Shown here one piece after another: positions 12,520 through 24,449 of a stretch of 64,000 bases of DNA. Below the pieces are notes generated by a model. It saw only the letters and a list, made by a program, of their open reading frames with translations, did not search any database and was not told the origin of the DNA. The translations under genes and the position numbers were made by a program. The stretch covers positions 1,204,501 through 1,268,500 of the forward strand of contig CAWZYM010000295.1 in the NCBI GenBank assembly GCA_963966185.1, in the 5' to 3' direction. Positions within the stretch are counted from its first letter, which is position 1. Every line of letters begins with the position of its first letter. The stretch comes from Rhabditoides inermis. Taxonomy: Eukaryota; Nematoda; Chromadorea; Rhabditida; Rhabditidae.

Positions 12520-15510
12520 TTATCCTGAGAGTTCATCCTGAAAGTTTATCCTGAGAGTTTATTCTGTGTTTATCCTGAGACTTTATCCTAAGAGATTATC
12601 CTCAGACTTTCTCTGAAAGTTTATCCTGAGACTTCATCCTGAGAGATTATCCTCAGACTTTTTCTGAAAGTTTATCCTGAGACTTTATCCTGAGAGTTTA
12701 TCCTGAGAGTTTATCCTGAGAGTTTATCTTGAGAGTTTATCCTGAGAGTTTATCCTGAAAGTTTATCCTGAGACTTTATCCTGAGAGTTTATCCTGAGAG
12801 TTTATCCTGAGAGTTTATCCTGAGAGTTTATCCTGAAAGTTCATCCTGAGAGTTTATTCTGGAAGTTTTTTTTTCTGAAAGTTTATCCTGTGTTTATCCT
12901 GAGAATGTATCCTGAGAGATTATTCTCAGACTTTCTCTGAAAGTTTATCCTGAGACTTTATCCTGAGAGTTTATCCTGAGAGTTTGTCCTGAAAGTTTAT
13001 CCTGAGAGTTTATCCTAAAAGTTTATCCTGAAAGTTCATCCTGAGAGTTTATCCTGGAAGTTTATCCTGAATGTTTATCCTGTGTTGTCTAGAGTTTATC
13101 CTGAGTTGTCCTGAAATTTTATCCTGAGAGTTTATCCTGAGAGTTTATCCTGAGAGTTTATCCTGAGAGTTTATCCTGAGAGTTTATCTTGAGAGTTTAT
13201 CCTGAGAGTTTATTCTATGTTTATCCTGAGACTTTATCTTGAGGCTTCATCCTGAAAGTTTATCCTGAGACTTTATCCTGAGAGTTTATCCTGAGAGTTT
13301 ATCCTGAGAGTTTATCCTGAAAGTTTATCCTGAAAGTTCATCCTGAGAGTTTATCCTGGAAGTTTATCCTGAATGTTTTTCCTGTGTTGTCTAGAGTTTA
13401 TCCTGAGTTGTCCTGAGATTTTATCCTGAGACTTTATCCTGAGAGTTTATCCTGAGAGTTCATCCTGAAAGTTTATCCTGAGAGTTTATCTTGTGTTTAT
13501 CCTGAGAGTTTATCCTGAGAGATTATCCTCAGACTTTCTCTGAAAGTTTATCCTGAGACTTTATCCTGAGAGATTTTCCTCAGACTTTTTCTGAAAGTTT
13601 ATCCTGAGACTTTATCCTGAGACTTTATCCTGAGAGTTTATCTTGAGAGTTTATCCTGAGAGTTTATCCTGAAAGTTTATCCTGAGACTTTATCCTGAAA
13701 GTTAATCCTGAGAGTTCATCCTGAGAGTTTATTCTGGAAGTTTTTTTTTCTGAAAGTTTATCCTGTGTTGTCTTGAGTTTGTAATGAGAGTTTATCCTAA
13801 GTTCACCTGAGATTTTATCCTGAGACTTTTTCCTGAGAGTTTATCCTGAGAGTTTATCCTGAGAGTTTATCCTGAAAGTTTGTCCTGAGAGTTTATTCTG
13901 TGTTTGTCCTGAGACTTTATCTTGAGGCTTCATCCTGAGAGTTTATCCTGTGTTTATCCTGAGAGTTTATCCTGAGAGATTATCCTCAGACTTTCTCTGA
14001 AAGTTTATCCTGAGACTTCATCCTGCGAGATTATCCTCAGACTTTCTCTGAAAGTTTATCCTGAGACTTTATCCTGAGAGTTTATCCTGAGAGTTTATCC
14101 TGAGAGTTTATCTTGAGAGTTTATCCTGAGAGTTTATCCTGAAAGTTTATCCTGAGACTTTATCCTGAGAGTTTATCCTGAGAGTTTATCCTGAGAGTTT
14201 ATCCTGAGAGTTTATCCTGAAAGTTCATCCTGAGAGTTTATCCTGGAAGTTTAGCCTGAATGTTTATCCTGTGTTGTCTAGAGTTTATCCTGAGTTGTCC
14301 TGAGATTTTATCCTGAGACTTTATCCTGAGAGTTTATCCTGAGTTGTCCTGAGATTTTATCCTGAGACTTTATCCTGAGAGTTTATCCTGAGAGTTCATC
14401 CTGAAAGTTTATCCTGAGAGTTTATCCTGTGTTTATCCTGAGAGTTTATCCTGAGAAATTATCCTCAGACTTTTTCTGAAAGTTTATCCTGAGACTTTAT
14501 CCTGAGAGATTATCCTCAGACTTTCTCTGAAAGTTTATCCTGAGACTTTAACCTGAGAGTTTATCCTGAGAGTTTATCCTGAGAGTTTATCTTGAGAGTT
14601 TATCCTAAGAGTTTATCCTGAAAGTTTATCCTGAGACTTCATCCTGAGAGTTTATCCTGAGAGTTTATCCTGAGAGTTTATCCTGAGAGTTTATCCTGAA
14701 AGTTTATCCTGAAAGTTCATCCTGAGAGTTTATCCTGGAAGTTTTTTTTTCTGAAAGTTTATCCTGTGTTGTCTTGAGTTTGTAATGAGAGTTTATCCTG
14801 AGTTCACTTGAGATTTTATCCTGAGACTTTTTCCTGAGAGTTTATCCTGAGAGTTTATCCTGAGAGTTTATCCTGAAAGTTTATCCTGAGAGTTTATTCT
14901 GTGTTTATCCTGAGACTTTATCTTGAGGCTTTATCCTGAGAGTTTATCCTGTGTTTATCCTGAGAGTTTATCCTGAGAGAAAAAAAGAGAGTTTATCCTG
15001 AAAGTTTATCCTGAGAGTTTATTCTGTGTTTATCCTGAGACTTTATCTTGAGGCTTCATCCTGAAAGTTTATCCTGAGACTTTATCCTGAGAGTTTATCC
15101 TGAGAGTTTATCCTGAAAGTTTATCCTGAAAGTTCATCCTGAGAGTTTATTCTGGAAGTTTTTTTTTCTGAAAGTTTATCCTGTGTTGTCTTGAGTTTGT
15201 AATGAGAGTTTATCCTGAGTTCACCTGAGATTTTATCCTGAGACTTTTTCCTGAGAGTTTATTCTGAGAGTTTATCCTGAGAGTTTATCCTGAAAGTTTA
15301 TCCTGAGAGTTTATTCTGTGTTTGTCCTGAGACTTTATCTTGATGTTTCATCCTGAGAGTTTATCCTGTGTTTATCCTGAGAGTTTATCCTGAGAGATTA
15401 TCCTCAGACTTTCTCTGAAAGTTTATCCTGAGACTTCATCCTGCGAGATTATCCTCAGACTTTCTCTGAGAGTTTATCCTGAGACTTTATCCTGAGAGTT
15501 TATCCTGAGA
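12520..15510 (+). repeat. Higher-order repeat, 3.0-kb series, copy 1
   Basis: Matches the next 3 kb at an offset of 2,993 bp, falling to 2,946 bp after a 49-bp duplication unique to this copy. Anchors are gagaatgtat (12,901 and 15,894), gaatgtttttcctg (13,371 and 16,364) and tgatgtttca (15,341 and 18,287). The same pair recurs inside 11.93-kb copy 2 at about 24,450-27,440. Confidence 0.83.
14292..14389 (+). repeat. 49-bp tandem duplication (two copies)
   Basis: A four-unit block (gagttgtcct, gagattttatcct, gagactttatcct, gagagtttatcct; 10+13+13+13 = 49 bp) occurs twice in a row, at 14,292-14,340 and 14,341-14,389. The homologous place near 17,285 has a single copy. The doubled form is also at 26,222-26,319. 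Confidence 0.88.
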
Positions 15511-18466
15511 GTTTATCCTGAGAGTTCATCCTGAAAGTTTATCCTGAGAGTTTATTCTGTGTTTATCCTGAGACTTTATCCTAAGAGATTATTCTCAGAC
15601 TTTCTCTGAAAGTTTATCCTGAGACTTCATCCTGAGAGATTATCCTCAGACTTTCTCTGAAAGTTTATCCTGAGACTTTATCCTGAGAGTTTATCCTGAG
15701 AGTTTATCCTGAGAGTTTATTTTGAGAGTTTATCCTGAGAGTTTATCCTGAAAGTTTATCCTGAGACTTTATCCTGAGAGTTTATCCTGAGAGTTTATCC
15801 TGAGAGTTTATCCTGAGAGTTTATCCTGAAAGTTCATCCTGAGAGTTTATTCTGGAAGTTTTTTTTTCTGAAAGTTTATCCTGTGTTTATCCTGAGAATG
15901 TATCCTGAGAGATTATTCTCAGACTTTCTCTGAAAGTTTATCCTGAGACTTTATCCTGAGAGTTTATCCTGAGAGTTTGTCCTGAAAGTTTATCCTGAGA
16001 GTTTATCCTAAAAGTTTATCCTGAAAGTTCATCCTGAGAGTTTATCCTGGAAGTTTATCCTGAATGTTTATCCTGTGTTGTCTAGAGTTTATCCTGAGTT
16101 GTCCTGAAATTTTATCCTGAGAGTTTATCCTGAGAGTTTATCCTGAGAGTTTATCCTGAGAGTTTATCCTGAGAGTTTATCTTGAGAGTTTATCCTGAGA
16201 GTTTATTCTATGTTTATCCTGAGACTTTATCTTGAGGCTTCATCCTGAAAGTTTATCCTGAGACTTTATCCTGAGAGTTTATCCTGAGAGTTTATCCTGA
16301 GAGTTTATCCTGAAAGTTTATCCTGAAAGTTCATCCTGAGAGTTTATTCTGGAAGTTTATCCTGAATGTTTTTCCTGTGTTGTCTAGAGTTTATCCTGAG
16401 TTGTCCTGAGATTTTATCCTGAGACTTTATCCTGAGAGTTTATCCTGAGAGTTCATCCTGAAAGTTTATCCTGAGAGTTTATCTTGTGTTTATCCTGAGA
16501 GTTTATCCTGAGAGATTATCCTCAGACTTTCTCTGAAAGTTTATCCTGAGACTTTATCCTGAGAGATTTTCCTCAGACTTTTTCTGAAAGTTTATCCTGA
16601 GACTTTATCCTGAGACTTTATCCTGAGAGTTTATCTTGAGAGTTTATCCTGAGAGTTTATCCTGAAAGTTTATCCTGAGACTTTATCCTGAAAGTTAATC
16701 CTGAGAGTTCATCCTGAGAGTTTATTCTGGAAGTTTTTTTTTCTGAAAGTTTATCCTGTGTTGTCTTGAGTTTGTAATGAGAGTTTATCCTAAGTTCACC
16801 TGAGATTTTATCCTGAGACTTTTTCCTGAGAGTTTATCCTGAGAGTTTATCCTGAGAGTTTATCCTGAAAGTTTGTCCTGAGAGTTTATTCTGTGTTTGT
16901 CCTGAGACTTTATCTTGAGGCTTCATCCTGAGAGTTTATCCTGTGTTTATCCTGAGAGTTTATCCTGAGAGATTATCCTCAGACTTTCTCTGAAAGTTTA
17001 TCCTGAGACTTCATCCTGCGAGATTATCCTCAGACTTTCTCTGAAAGTTTATCCTGAGACTTTATCCTGAGAGTTTATCCTGAGAGTTTATCCTGAGAGT
17101 TTATCTTGAGAGTTTATCCTGAGAGTTTATCCTGAAAGTTTATCCTGAGACTTTATCCTGAGAGTTTATCCTGAGAGTTTATCCTGAGAGTTTATCCTGA
17201 GAGTTTATCCTGAAAGTTCATCCTGAGAGTTTATCCTGGAAGTTTAGCCTGAATGTTTATCCTGTGTTGTCTAGAGTTTATCCTGAGTTGTCCTGAGATT
17301 TTATCCTGAGACTTTATCCTGAGAGTTTATCCTGAGAGTTCATCCTGAAAGTTTATCCTGAGAGTTTATCCTGTGTTTATCCTGAGAGTTTATCCTGAGA
17401 AATTATCCTCAGACTTTTTCTGAAAGTTTATCCTGAGACTTTATCCTGAGAGATTATCCTCAGACTTTCTCTGAAAGTTTATCCTGAGACTTTAACCTGA
17501 GAGTTTATCCTGAGAGTTTATCCTGAGAGTTTATCTTGAGAGTTTATCCTAAGAGTTTATCCTGAAAGTTTATCCTGAGACTTCATCCTGAGAGTTTATC
17601 CTGAGAGTTTATCCTGAGAGTTTATCCTGAGAGTTTATCCTGAAAGTTTATCCTGAAAGTTCATCCTGAGAGTTTATCCTGGAAGTTTTTTTTTCTGAAA
17701 GTTTATCCTGTGTTGTCTTGAGTTTGTAATGAGAGTTTATCCTGAGTTCACTTGAGATTTTATCCTGAGACTTTTTCCTGAGAGTTTATCCTGAGAGTTT
17801 ATCCTGAGAGTTTATCCTGAAAGTTTATCCTGAGAGTTTATTCTGTGTTTATCCTGAGACTTTATCTTGAGGCTTTTTCCTGAGAGTTTATCCTGTGTTT
17901 ATCCTGAGAGTTTATCCTGAGAGAAAAAAAGAGAGTTTATCCTGAAAGTTTATCCTGAGAGTTTATTCTGTGTTTATCCTGAGACTTTATCTTGAGGCTT
18001 CATCCTGAAAGTTTATCCTGAGACTTTATCCTGAGAGTTTATCCTGAGAGTTTATCCTGAAAGTTTATCCTGAAAGTTCATCCTGAGAGTTTATTCTGGA
18101 AGTTTTTTTTTTTCTGAAAGTTTATCCTGTGTTGTCTTGAGTTTGTAATGAGAGTTTATCCTGAGTTCACCTGAGATTTTATCCTGAGACTTTTTCCTGA
18201 GAGTTTATTCTGAGAGTTTATCCTGAGAGTTTATCCTGAAAGTTTATCCTGAGAGTTTATTCTGTGTTTGTCCTGAGACTTTATCTTGATGTTTCATCCT
18301 GAGAGTTTATCCTGTGTTTATCCTGAGAGTTTATCCTGAGAGATTATCCTCAGACTTTCTCTGAAAGTTTATCCTGAGACTTCATCCTGCGAGATTATCC
18401 TCAGACTTTCTCTGAGAGTTTATCCTGAGACTTTATCCTGAGAGTTTATCCTGAGAGTTTATCCTG
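15511..18466 (+). repeat. Higher-order repeat, 3.0-kb series, copy 2
   Basis: Second copy of 12,520-15,510, without the 49-bp internal duplication and with an 11-base T-run near 18,103 where the partner has 9. Its counterpart in 11.93-kb copy 2 is about 27,441-30,395. A private variant, ggctttttcctg near 17,873, is also present near 29,802, so it arose before the 11.93-kb duplication. Confidence 0.82.
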
Positions 18467-19320
18467 AGAGTTTATCCTGAGAGTTTATCCTGAAAGTTTA
18501 TCCTGAAAGTTCATCCTGAGAGTTTATCCTGGAAGTTCATCCTGAATGTTTATCCTGTGTTGTCTAGAGTTTATCCTGAGTTGTCCTGAGATTTTATCCT
18601 GAGACTTTATCCTGAGAGTATATCCTGAGAGTTCATCCTGAAAGTTTATCCTGAGAGTTTATTCTGTGTTTATCCTGAGACTTTATCCTAAGAGATTATT
18701 CTCAGACTTTCTCTGAAAGTTTAACCTGAGACTTCATCCTGAGAGATTATCCTCAGACTTTCTCTGAAAGTTTATCCTGAGACTTTATCCTGAGAGTTTA
18801 TCCTGAGAGTTTATCCTGAGAGTTTATCTTGAGAGTTTATCCTGAGAGTTTATCCTGAAAGTTTATCCTGAGACTTTATCCTGAGAGTTTATCCTGAGAG
18901 TTTATCCTGAGAGTTTATCCTGAGAGTTTATCCTGAAAGTTCATCCTGAGAGTTTATTCTGGAAGTTTTTTTTCTGAAAGTTTATCCTGTGTTTATCCTG
19001 AGAGTTTATCCTGAGAGATTATTCTCAGACTTTCTCTGAAAGTTTATCCTGAGACTTTATCCTGAGAGTTTATCCTGAGAGTTTGTCCTGAAAGTTTATC
19101 CTGAGAGTTTATCCTAAAAGTTCATCCTGAAAGTTCATCCTGAGAGTTTATCCTGGAAGTTTATCCTGAATGTTTATCCTGGAAGTTTATCCTAAATGTT
19201 TATCCTGTGTTGTCTAGAGTTTATCCTGAGTTGTCCTGAGATTTTATCCTGAGACTTTATCCTGAGAGTTTATCCTGAGAGTTTATCCTGAGAATTTATC
19301 CTGAAAGTTTATCCTGAGAG

Positions 19321-19553
19321 TTTATCTGTGTTTGTCCTGAGACTTTATCTTGAGGCTTCATCCTGAGAGTTTATCCTGTGTTTATCCTGAGAGTTTATCC
19401 TGAGAGATTATCCTCAGACTTTCTCTGAAAGTTTATCCTGAGACTTCATCCTGAGTTTATCCTGAGAGTTTATCTGAAAGTTTATCCTGAGACTTTATCC
19501 TGAGAGTTTATCCTGAGATTTATCCTGAGAGTTTATCCTGAGACTTCATCCTG
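19321..19553 (+). repeat. Disordered junction between 11.93-kb copies
   Basis: The normal rhythm is broken several times in about 230 bp: tttatctgtg lacks one t of the usual tttattctgtg, gagtttatcct lacks two bases, gagagtttatct lacks a c, and gagatttatcct lacks a g. The matching stretch after 31,250 has none of these. The cluster of small deletions lies exactly where copy 1 gives way to copy 2. A recombination scar or a low-quality assembly join would both look like this. Confidence 0.7.
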
Positions 19554-22500
19554 AGAGATTATCCTGAAAGTTTATCCTGAGACTTCATCCTGAGAGTTTA
19601 TCCTGAGAGTTTATCCTGAGAGTTTATCCTGAGAGTTTATCCTGAAAGTTTATCCTGAAAGTTCATCCTGAGAGTTTATCCTGGAAGTTTTTTTTTCCTG
19701 AAAGTTTATCCTGTGTTGTCTTGAGTTTGTAATGAGAGTTTATCCTGAGTTCACCTGAGATTTTATCCTGAGACTTTTTCCTGAGAGTTTATCCTGAGAG
19801 TTTATCCTGAGAGTTTATCCTGAAAGTTTATCCTGAGAGTTTATTCTGTGTTTATCCTGAGACTTTATCTTGAGGCTTCATCCTGAGAGTTTATCCTGTG
19901 TTTATCCTGAGAGTTTATCCTGTGTTTATCCTGAGAGTTTATCCTGAGAGAAAAAAAGAGAGTTTATCCTGAAAGTTTATCCTGAGAGTTTATTCTGTGT
20001 TTATCCTGAGACTTTATCTTGAGGCTTCATCCTGAAAGTTTATCCTGAGACTTTATCCTGAGAGTTTATCCTGAGAGTTTATCCTGAAAGTTTATCCTGA
20101 AAGTTCATCCTGAGAGTTTATTCTGGAAGTTTTTTTTTCTGAAAGTTTATCCTGTGTTGTCTTGAGTTTGTAATGAGAGTTTATCCTGAGTTCACCTGAG
20201 ATTTTATCCTGAGACTTTTTTCCTGAGAGTTTATCCTGAGAGTTTATCCTGAGAGTTTATCCTGAAAGTTTATCCTGAGAGTTTATTCTGTGTTTGTCCT
20301 GAGATCTTGAGGCTTCATCCTGAGAGTTTATCCTGTGTTTATCCTGAGAGTTTATCCTGAGAGATTATCCTCAGACTTTCTCTGAAAGTTTATCCTGAGA
20401 CTTCATCCTGCGAGATTATCCTCAGACTTTCTCTGAAAGTTTATCCTGAGACATTATCCTGAGAGTTTATCCTGAGAGTTTATCCTGAGAGTTTATCCTG
20501 AGAGTTTATCCTGAGAGTTTATCCTGAAAGTTTATCCTGAAAGTTCATCCTGAGAGTTTATCCTGGAGGTTCATCCTGAATGTTTATCCTGTGTTGTCTA
20601 GAGTTTATCCTGAGTTGTCCTGAGATTTTATCCTGAGACTTTATCCTGAGAGTTTATCCTGAGAGTTCATCCTGAAAGTTTATCCTGAGAGTTTATTCTG
20701 TGTTTATCCTGAGACTTTATCCTAAGAGATTATCCTCAGACTTTCTCTGAAAGTTTATCCTGAGACTTCATCCTGAGAGATTATCCTCAGACTTTCTCTG
20801 AAAGTTTATCCTGAGACTTTATCCTGAGAGTTTATCCTGAGAGTTTATCCTGAGAGTTTATCTTGAGAGTTTATCCTGAGAGTTTATCCTGAAAGTTTAT
20901 CCTGAGACTTTATCCTGAGAGTTTATCCTGAGAGTTTATCCTGAGAGTTTATCCTGAGAGTTTATCCTGAAAGTTCATCCTGAGAGTTTATTCTGGAAGT
21001 TTTTTTTTCTGAAAGTTTATCCTGTGTTTATCCTGAGAGTTTATCCTGAGAGATTATTCTCAGACTTTCTCTGAAAGTTTATCCTGAGACTTTATCCTGA
21101 GAGTTTATCCTGAGAGTTTGTCCTGAAAGTTTATCCTGAGAGTTTATCCTAAAAGTTTATCCTGAAAGTTCATCCTGAGAGTTTATCCTGGAAGTTTATC
21201 CTGAATGTTTATCCTGTGTTGTCTAGAGTTTATCCTGAGTTGTCCTGAAATTTTATCCTGAGAGTTTATCCTGAGAGTTTATTCTGAGAGTTTATCCTGA
21301 GAGTTTATCCTGAAAGTTTATCCTGAGAGTTTATTCTGTGTTTATCCTGAGACTTTATCCTAAGAGATTATCCTCAGACTTTCTCTGAAGAGTTTATCCT
21401 GAGACTTCATCCTGAGAGATTATCCTCAGACTTTCTCTGAAAGTTTATCCTGAGACTTTTTCCTGAGAGTTTATCCTGAGAGTTTATTCTGGAAGTTTTT
21501 TTTCTGAAATTTTAGCCTGTGTTGTCTTGAGTTTGTAATGAGAGTTTATCCTGAGTTCACCTGAGATTTTATCCTGAGACTTTTTCCTGAGAGTTTATCC
21601 TGAGAGTTTATCCTGAGAGTTTATCCTGAAAGTTTATCCTGAGAGTTTATTCTGTGTTTGTCCTGAGACTTTATCTTGAGGCTTCATCCTGAGAGTTTAT
21701 CCTGTGTTTATCCTGAGAGTTTATCCTGAGAGATTATCCTCAGACTTTCCCTGAAAGTTTATCCTGAGACTTCATCCTGCGAGATTATCCTCAGACTTTC
21801 TCTGAAAGTTTATCCTGAGACTTTATCCTGAGAGTTTATCCTGAGAGTTTATCCTGAGAGTTTATCTTGAGAGTTTATTCTGAGAGTTTATCCTGAGAGT
21901 TTATCCTGAGAGTTTATCCTGAAAGTTTATCCTGAAAGTTCATCCTGAGAGTTTATCCTGGAAGTTTTTTTTTTCTGAAAGTTTATCCTGTGTTGTCTTG
22001 AGTTTGTAATGAGAGTTTATCCTGAGTTCACCTGAGATTTTATCCTAAGACTTTTTCCTGAGAGTTTATCCTGAGAGTTTATCCTGAGAGTTTATCCTGA
22101 AAGTTTATCCTGAGAGTTTATTCTGTGTTTATCCTGAGACTTAATCTTGAAGCTTCATCCTGAGAGTTTATCCTGTGTTTATCCTGAGAGTTTATCCTGA
22201 GAGAAAAAAAGAGAGTTTATCCTGAAAGTTTATCCTGAGAGTTTATTCTGTGTTTATCCTGAGACTTTATCTTGAGGCTTCATCCTGAAAGTTTATCCTG
22301 AGACTTTATCCTGAGAGTTTATCCTGAGAGTTTATCCTGAAAGTTTATCCTGAAAGTTCATCCTGAGAGTTTATTCTGGAAGTTTTTTTTTCTGAAAGTT
22401 TATCCTGTGTTGTCTTGAGTTTGTAATGAGAGTTTATCCTGAGTTCACCTGAGATTTTATCCTGAGACTTTTCCTGAGAGTTTATCCTGAGAGTTTATCC

Positions 22501-24449
22501 TGAGAGTTTATCCTGAAAGTTTATCCTGAGAGTTTATTCTGTGTTTGTCCTGAGACTTTATCTTGAGGCTTCATCCTGAGAGTTTATCTTGTGTTTATCC
22601 TGAGAGTTTATCCTGAGAGATTATCCTCAGACTTTCTCTGAAAGTTTATCCTGAGACTTCATCCTGCGAGATTATCCTCAGACTTTCTCTGAAAGTTTTT
22701 CCTGAGACTTTATCCTGAGAGTTTATCCTGAGAGTTTATCCTGAGAGTTTATCTTGAGAGTTTATTCTGAGAGTTTGTCCTGAAAGTTTATCCTGAGAGT
22801 TTATCCTGAGAGTTTATCCTGAGAGTTTATCCTGAGAGTTTATCCTGAGAGTTTATCCTGAAAGTTTATCCTGAAAGTTCATCCTGAGAGTTTATCCTGG
22901 AAGTTCATCCTGAATGTTTATCCTGTGTTGTCTAGAGTTTATCCTGAGTTGTCCTGAGATTTTATCCTGAGACTTTATCCTGATAGTTTATCCTGAGAGT
23001 TCATCCTGAAAGTTTATCCTGAGAGTTTATTCTGTGTTTATCCTGAGACTTTATCCTAAGAGATTATCCTCAGACTTTCTCTGAAAGTTTATCCTGAGAC
23101 TTCATTCTGAGAGATTATCCTCAGACTTTCTCTGAAAGTTTATCCTGAGACTTTATCCTGAGAGTTTATCCTGAGACTTTATCCTGAGAGTTTATCTTGA
23201 GAGTTTATCCTGAGAGTTTATCCTGAAAGTTTATCCTGAGACTTTAGCCTGAGAGTTTATCCTGAGAGTTTATCCTGAGAGTTTATCCTGAGAGTTTATC
23301 CTGAAAGTTCATCCTGAGAGTTTATTCTGGAAGTTTTTTTTTCTGAAAGTTTATTCTGTGTTTATCCTGAGAGTTTATCCTGAGAGATTATTCTCAGACT
23401 TTCTCTGAAAGTTTATCCTGAGACTTTATCCTGAGAGTTTATCCTGAGAGTTTGTCCTGAAAGTTTATCCTGAGAGTTTATCCTAAAAGTTTATCCTGAA
23501 AGTTCATCCTGAGAGTTTATCCTGGAAGTTTATCCTGAATGTTTATCCTGTGTTGTCTAGAGTTTATCCTGAGTTGTCCTGAAATTTTATCCTGAGAGTT
23601 TATCCTGAGAGTTTATCCTGAGAGTTTATCCTGAGAGTTTATCCTGAAAGTTTATCCTGAGAGTTTATTCTGTGTTTATCCTGAGACTTTATCCTAAGAG
23701 ATTATCCTCAGACTTTCTCTGAAAGTTTATCCTGAGACTTCATCCTGAGAGATTATCCTCAGACTTTCTCTGAAAGTTTATCCTGAGACTTTATCCTGAG
23801 AGTTTATCCTGAGAGTTTATTCTGGAAGTTTTTTTTTCTCTGAAATTTTAGCCTGTGTTGTCTTGAGTTTGTAATGAGAGTTTATCCTGAGTTCACCTGA
23901 GATTTTATCCTGAGACTTTTTCCTGAGAGTTTATCCTGAGAGTTTATCCTGAGAGTTTATCCTGAAAGTTTATCCTGAGAGTTTATTCTGTGTTTGTCCT
24001 GAGACTTTATCTTGAGGCTTCATCCTGAGAGTTTATCCTGTGTTTATCCTGAGAGTTTATCCTGAGAGATTATCCTCAGACTTTCTCTCAAAGTTTATCC
24101 TGAGACTTCATCCTGCGAGATTATCCTCAGACTTTCTCTGAAAGTTTATCCTGAGACTTTATCCTGAGAGTTTATCCTGAGAGTTTATCCTGAGAGTTTA
24201 TCTTGAGAGTTTATTCTGAGAGTTTATCCTGAAAGTTTATCCTGAGACTTTATCCTGAGAGTTTATCCTGAGAGTTTATCCTGAGAGTTTATCCTGAGAG
24301 TTTATCCTGAGAGTTTATCCTGAAAGTTTATCCTGAAAGTTCATCCTGAGAGTTTATCCTGGAAGTTCATCCTGAATGTTTATCCTGTGTTGTCTAGAGT
24401 TTATCCTGAGTTGTCCTGAGATTTTATCCTGAGACTTTATCCTGAGAGT

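Larger units (their letters stand above)
7600..19440 (+). repeat. 11.93-kb higher-order unit, copy 1
   Basis: A block of roughly 11.9 kb repeated immediately downstream at an offset of 11,929-11,930 bp. Anchors through its length: gagagattatcctgaaag (7,624 and 19,553), ggagg (8,636 and 20,565), ctttctctca (12,151 and 24,081), the 49-bp duplication (14,292 and 26,222), gagagtatatcc (near 18,614 and 30,543) and agaatttatc (19,291 and 31,221). The few differences I saw are one inserted base (a ctctgaag form near 21,385) and changes in poly-T length. The block holds two internal series, of 4.9 kb and 3.0 kb. It ends in a disordered zone after about 19,320. Confidence 0.85.
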
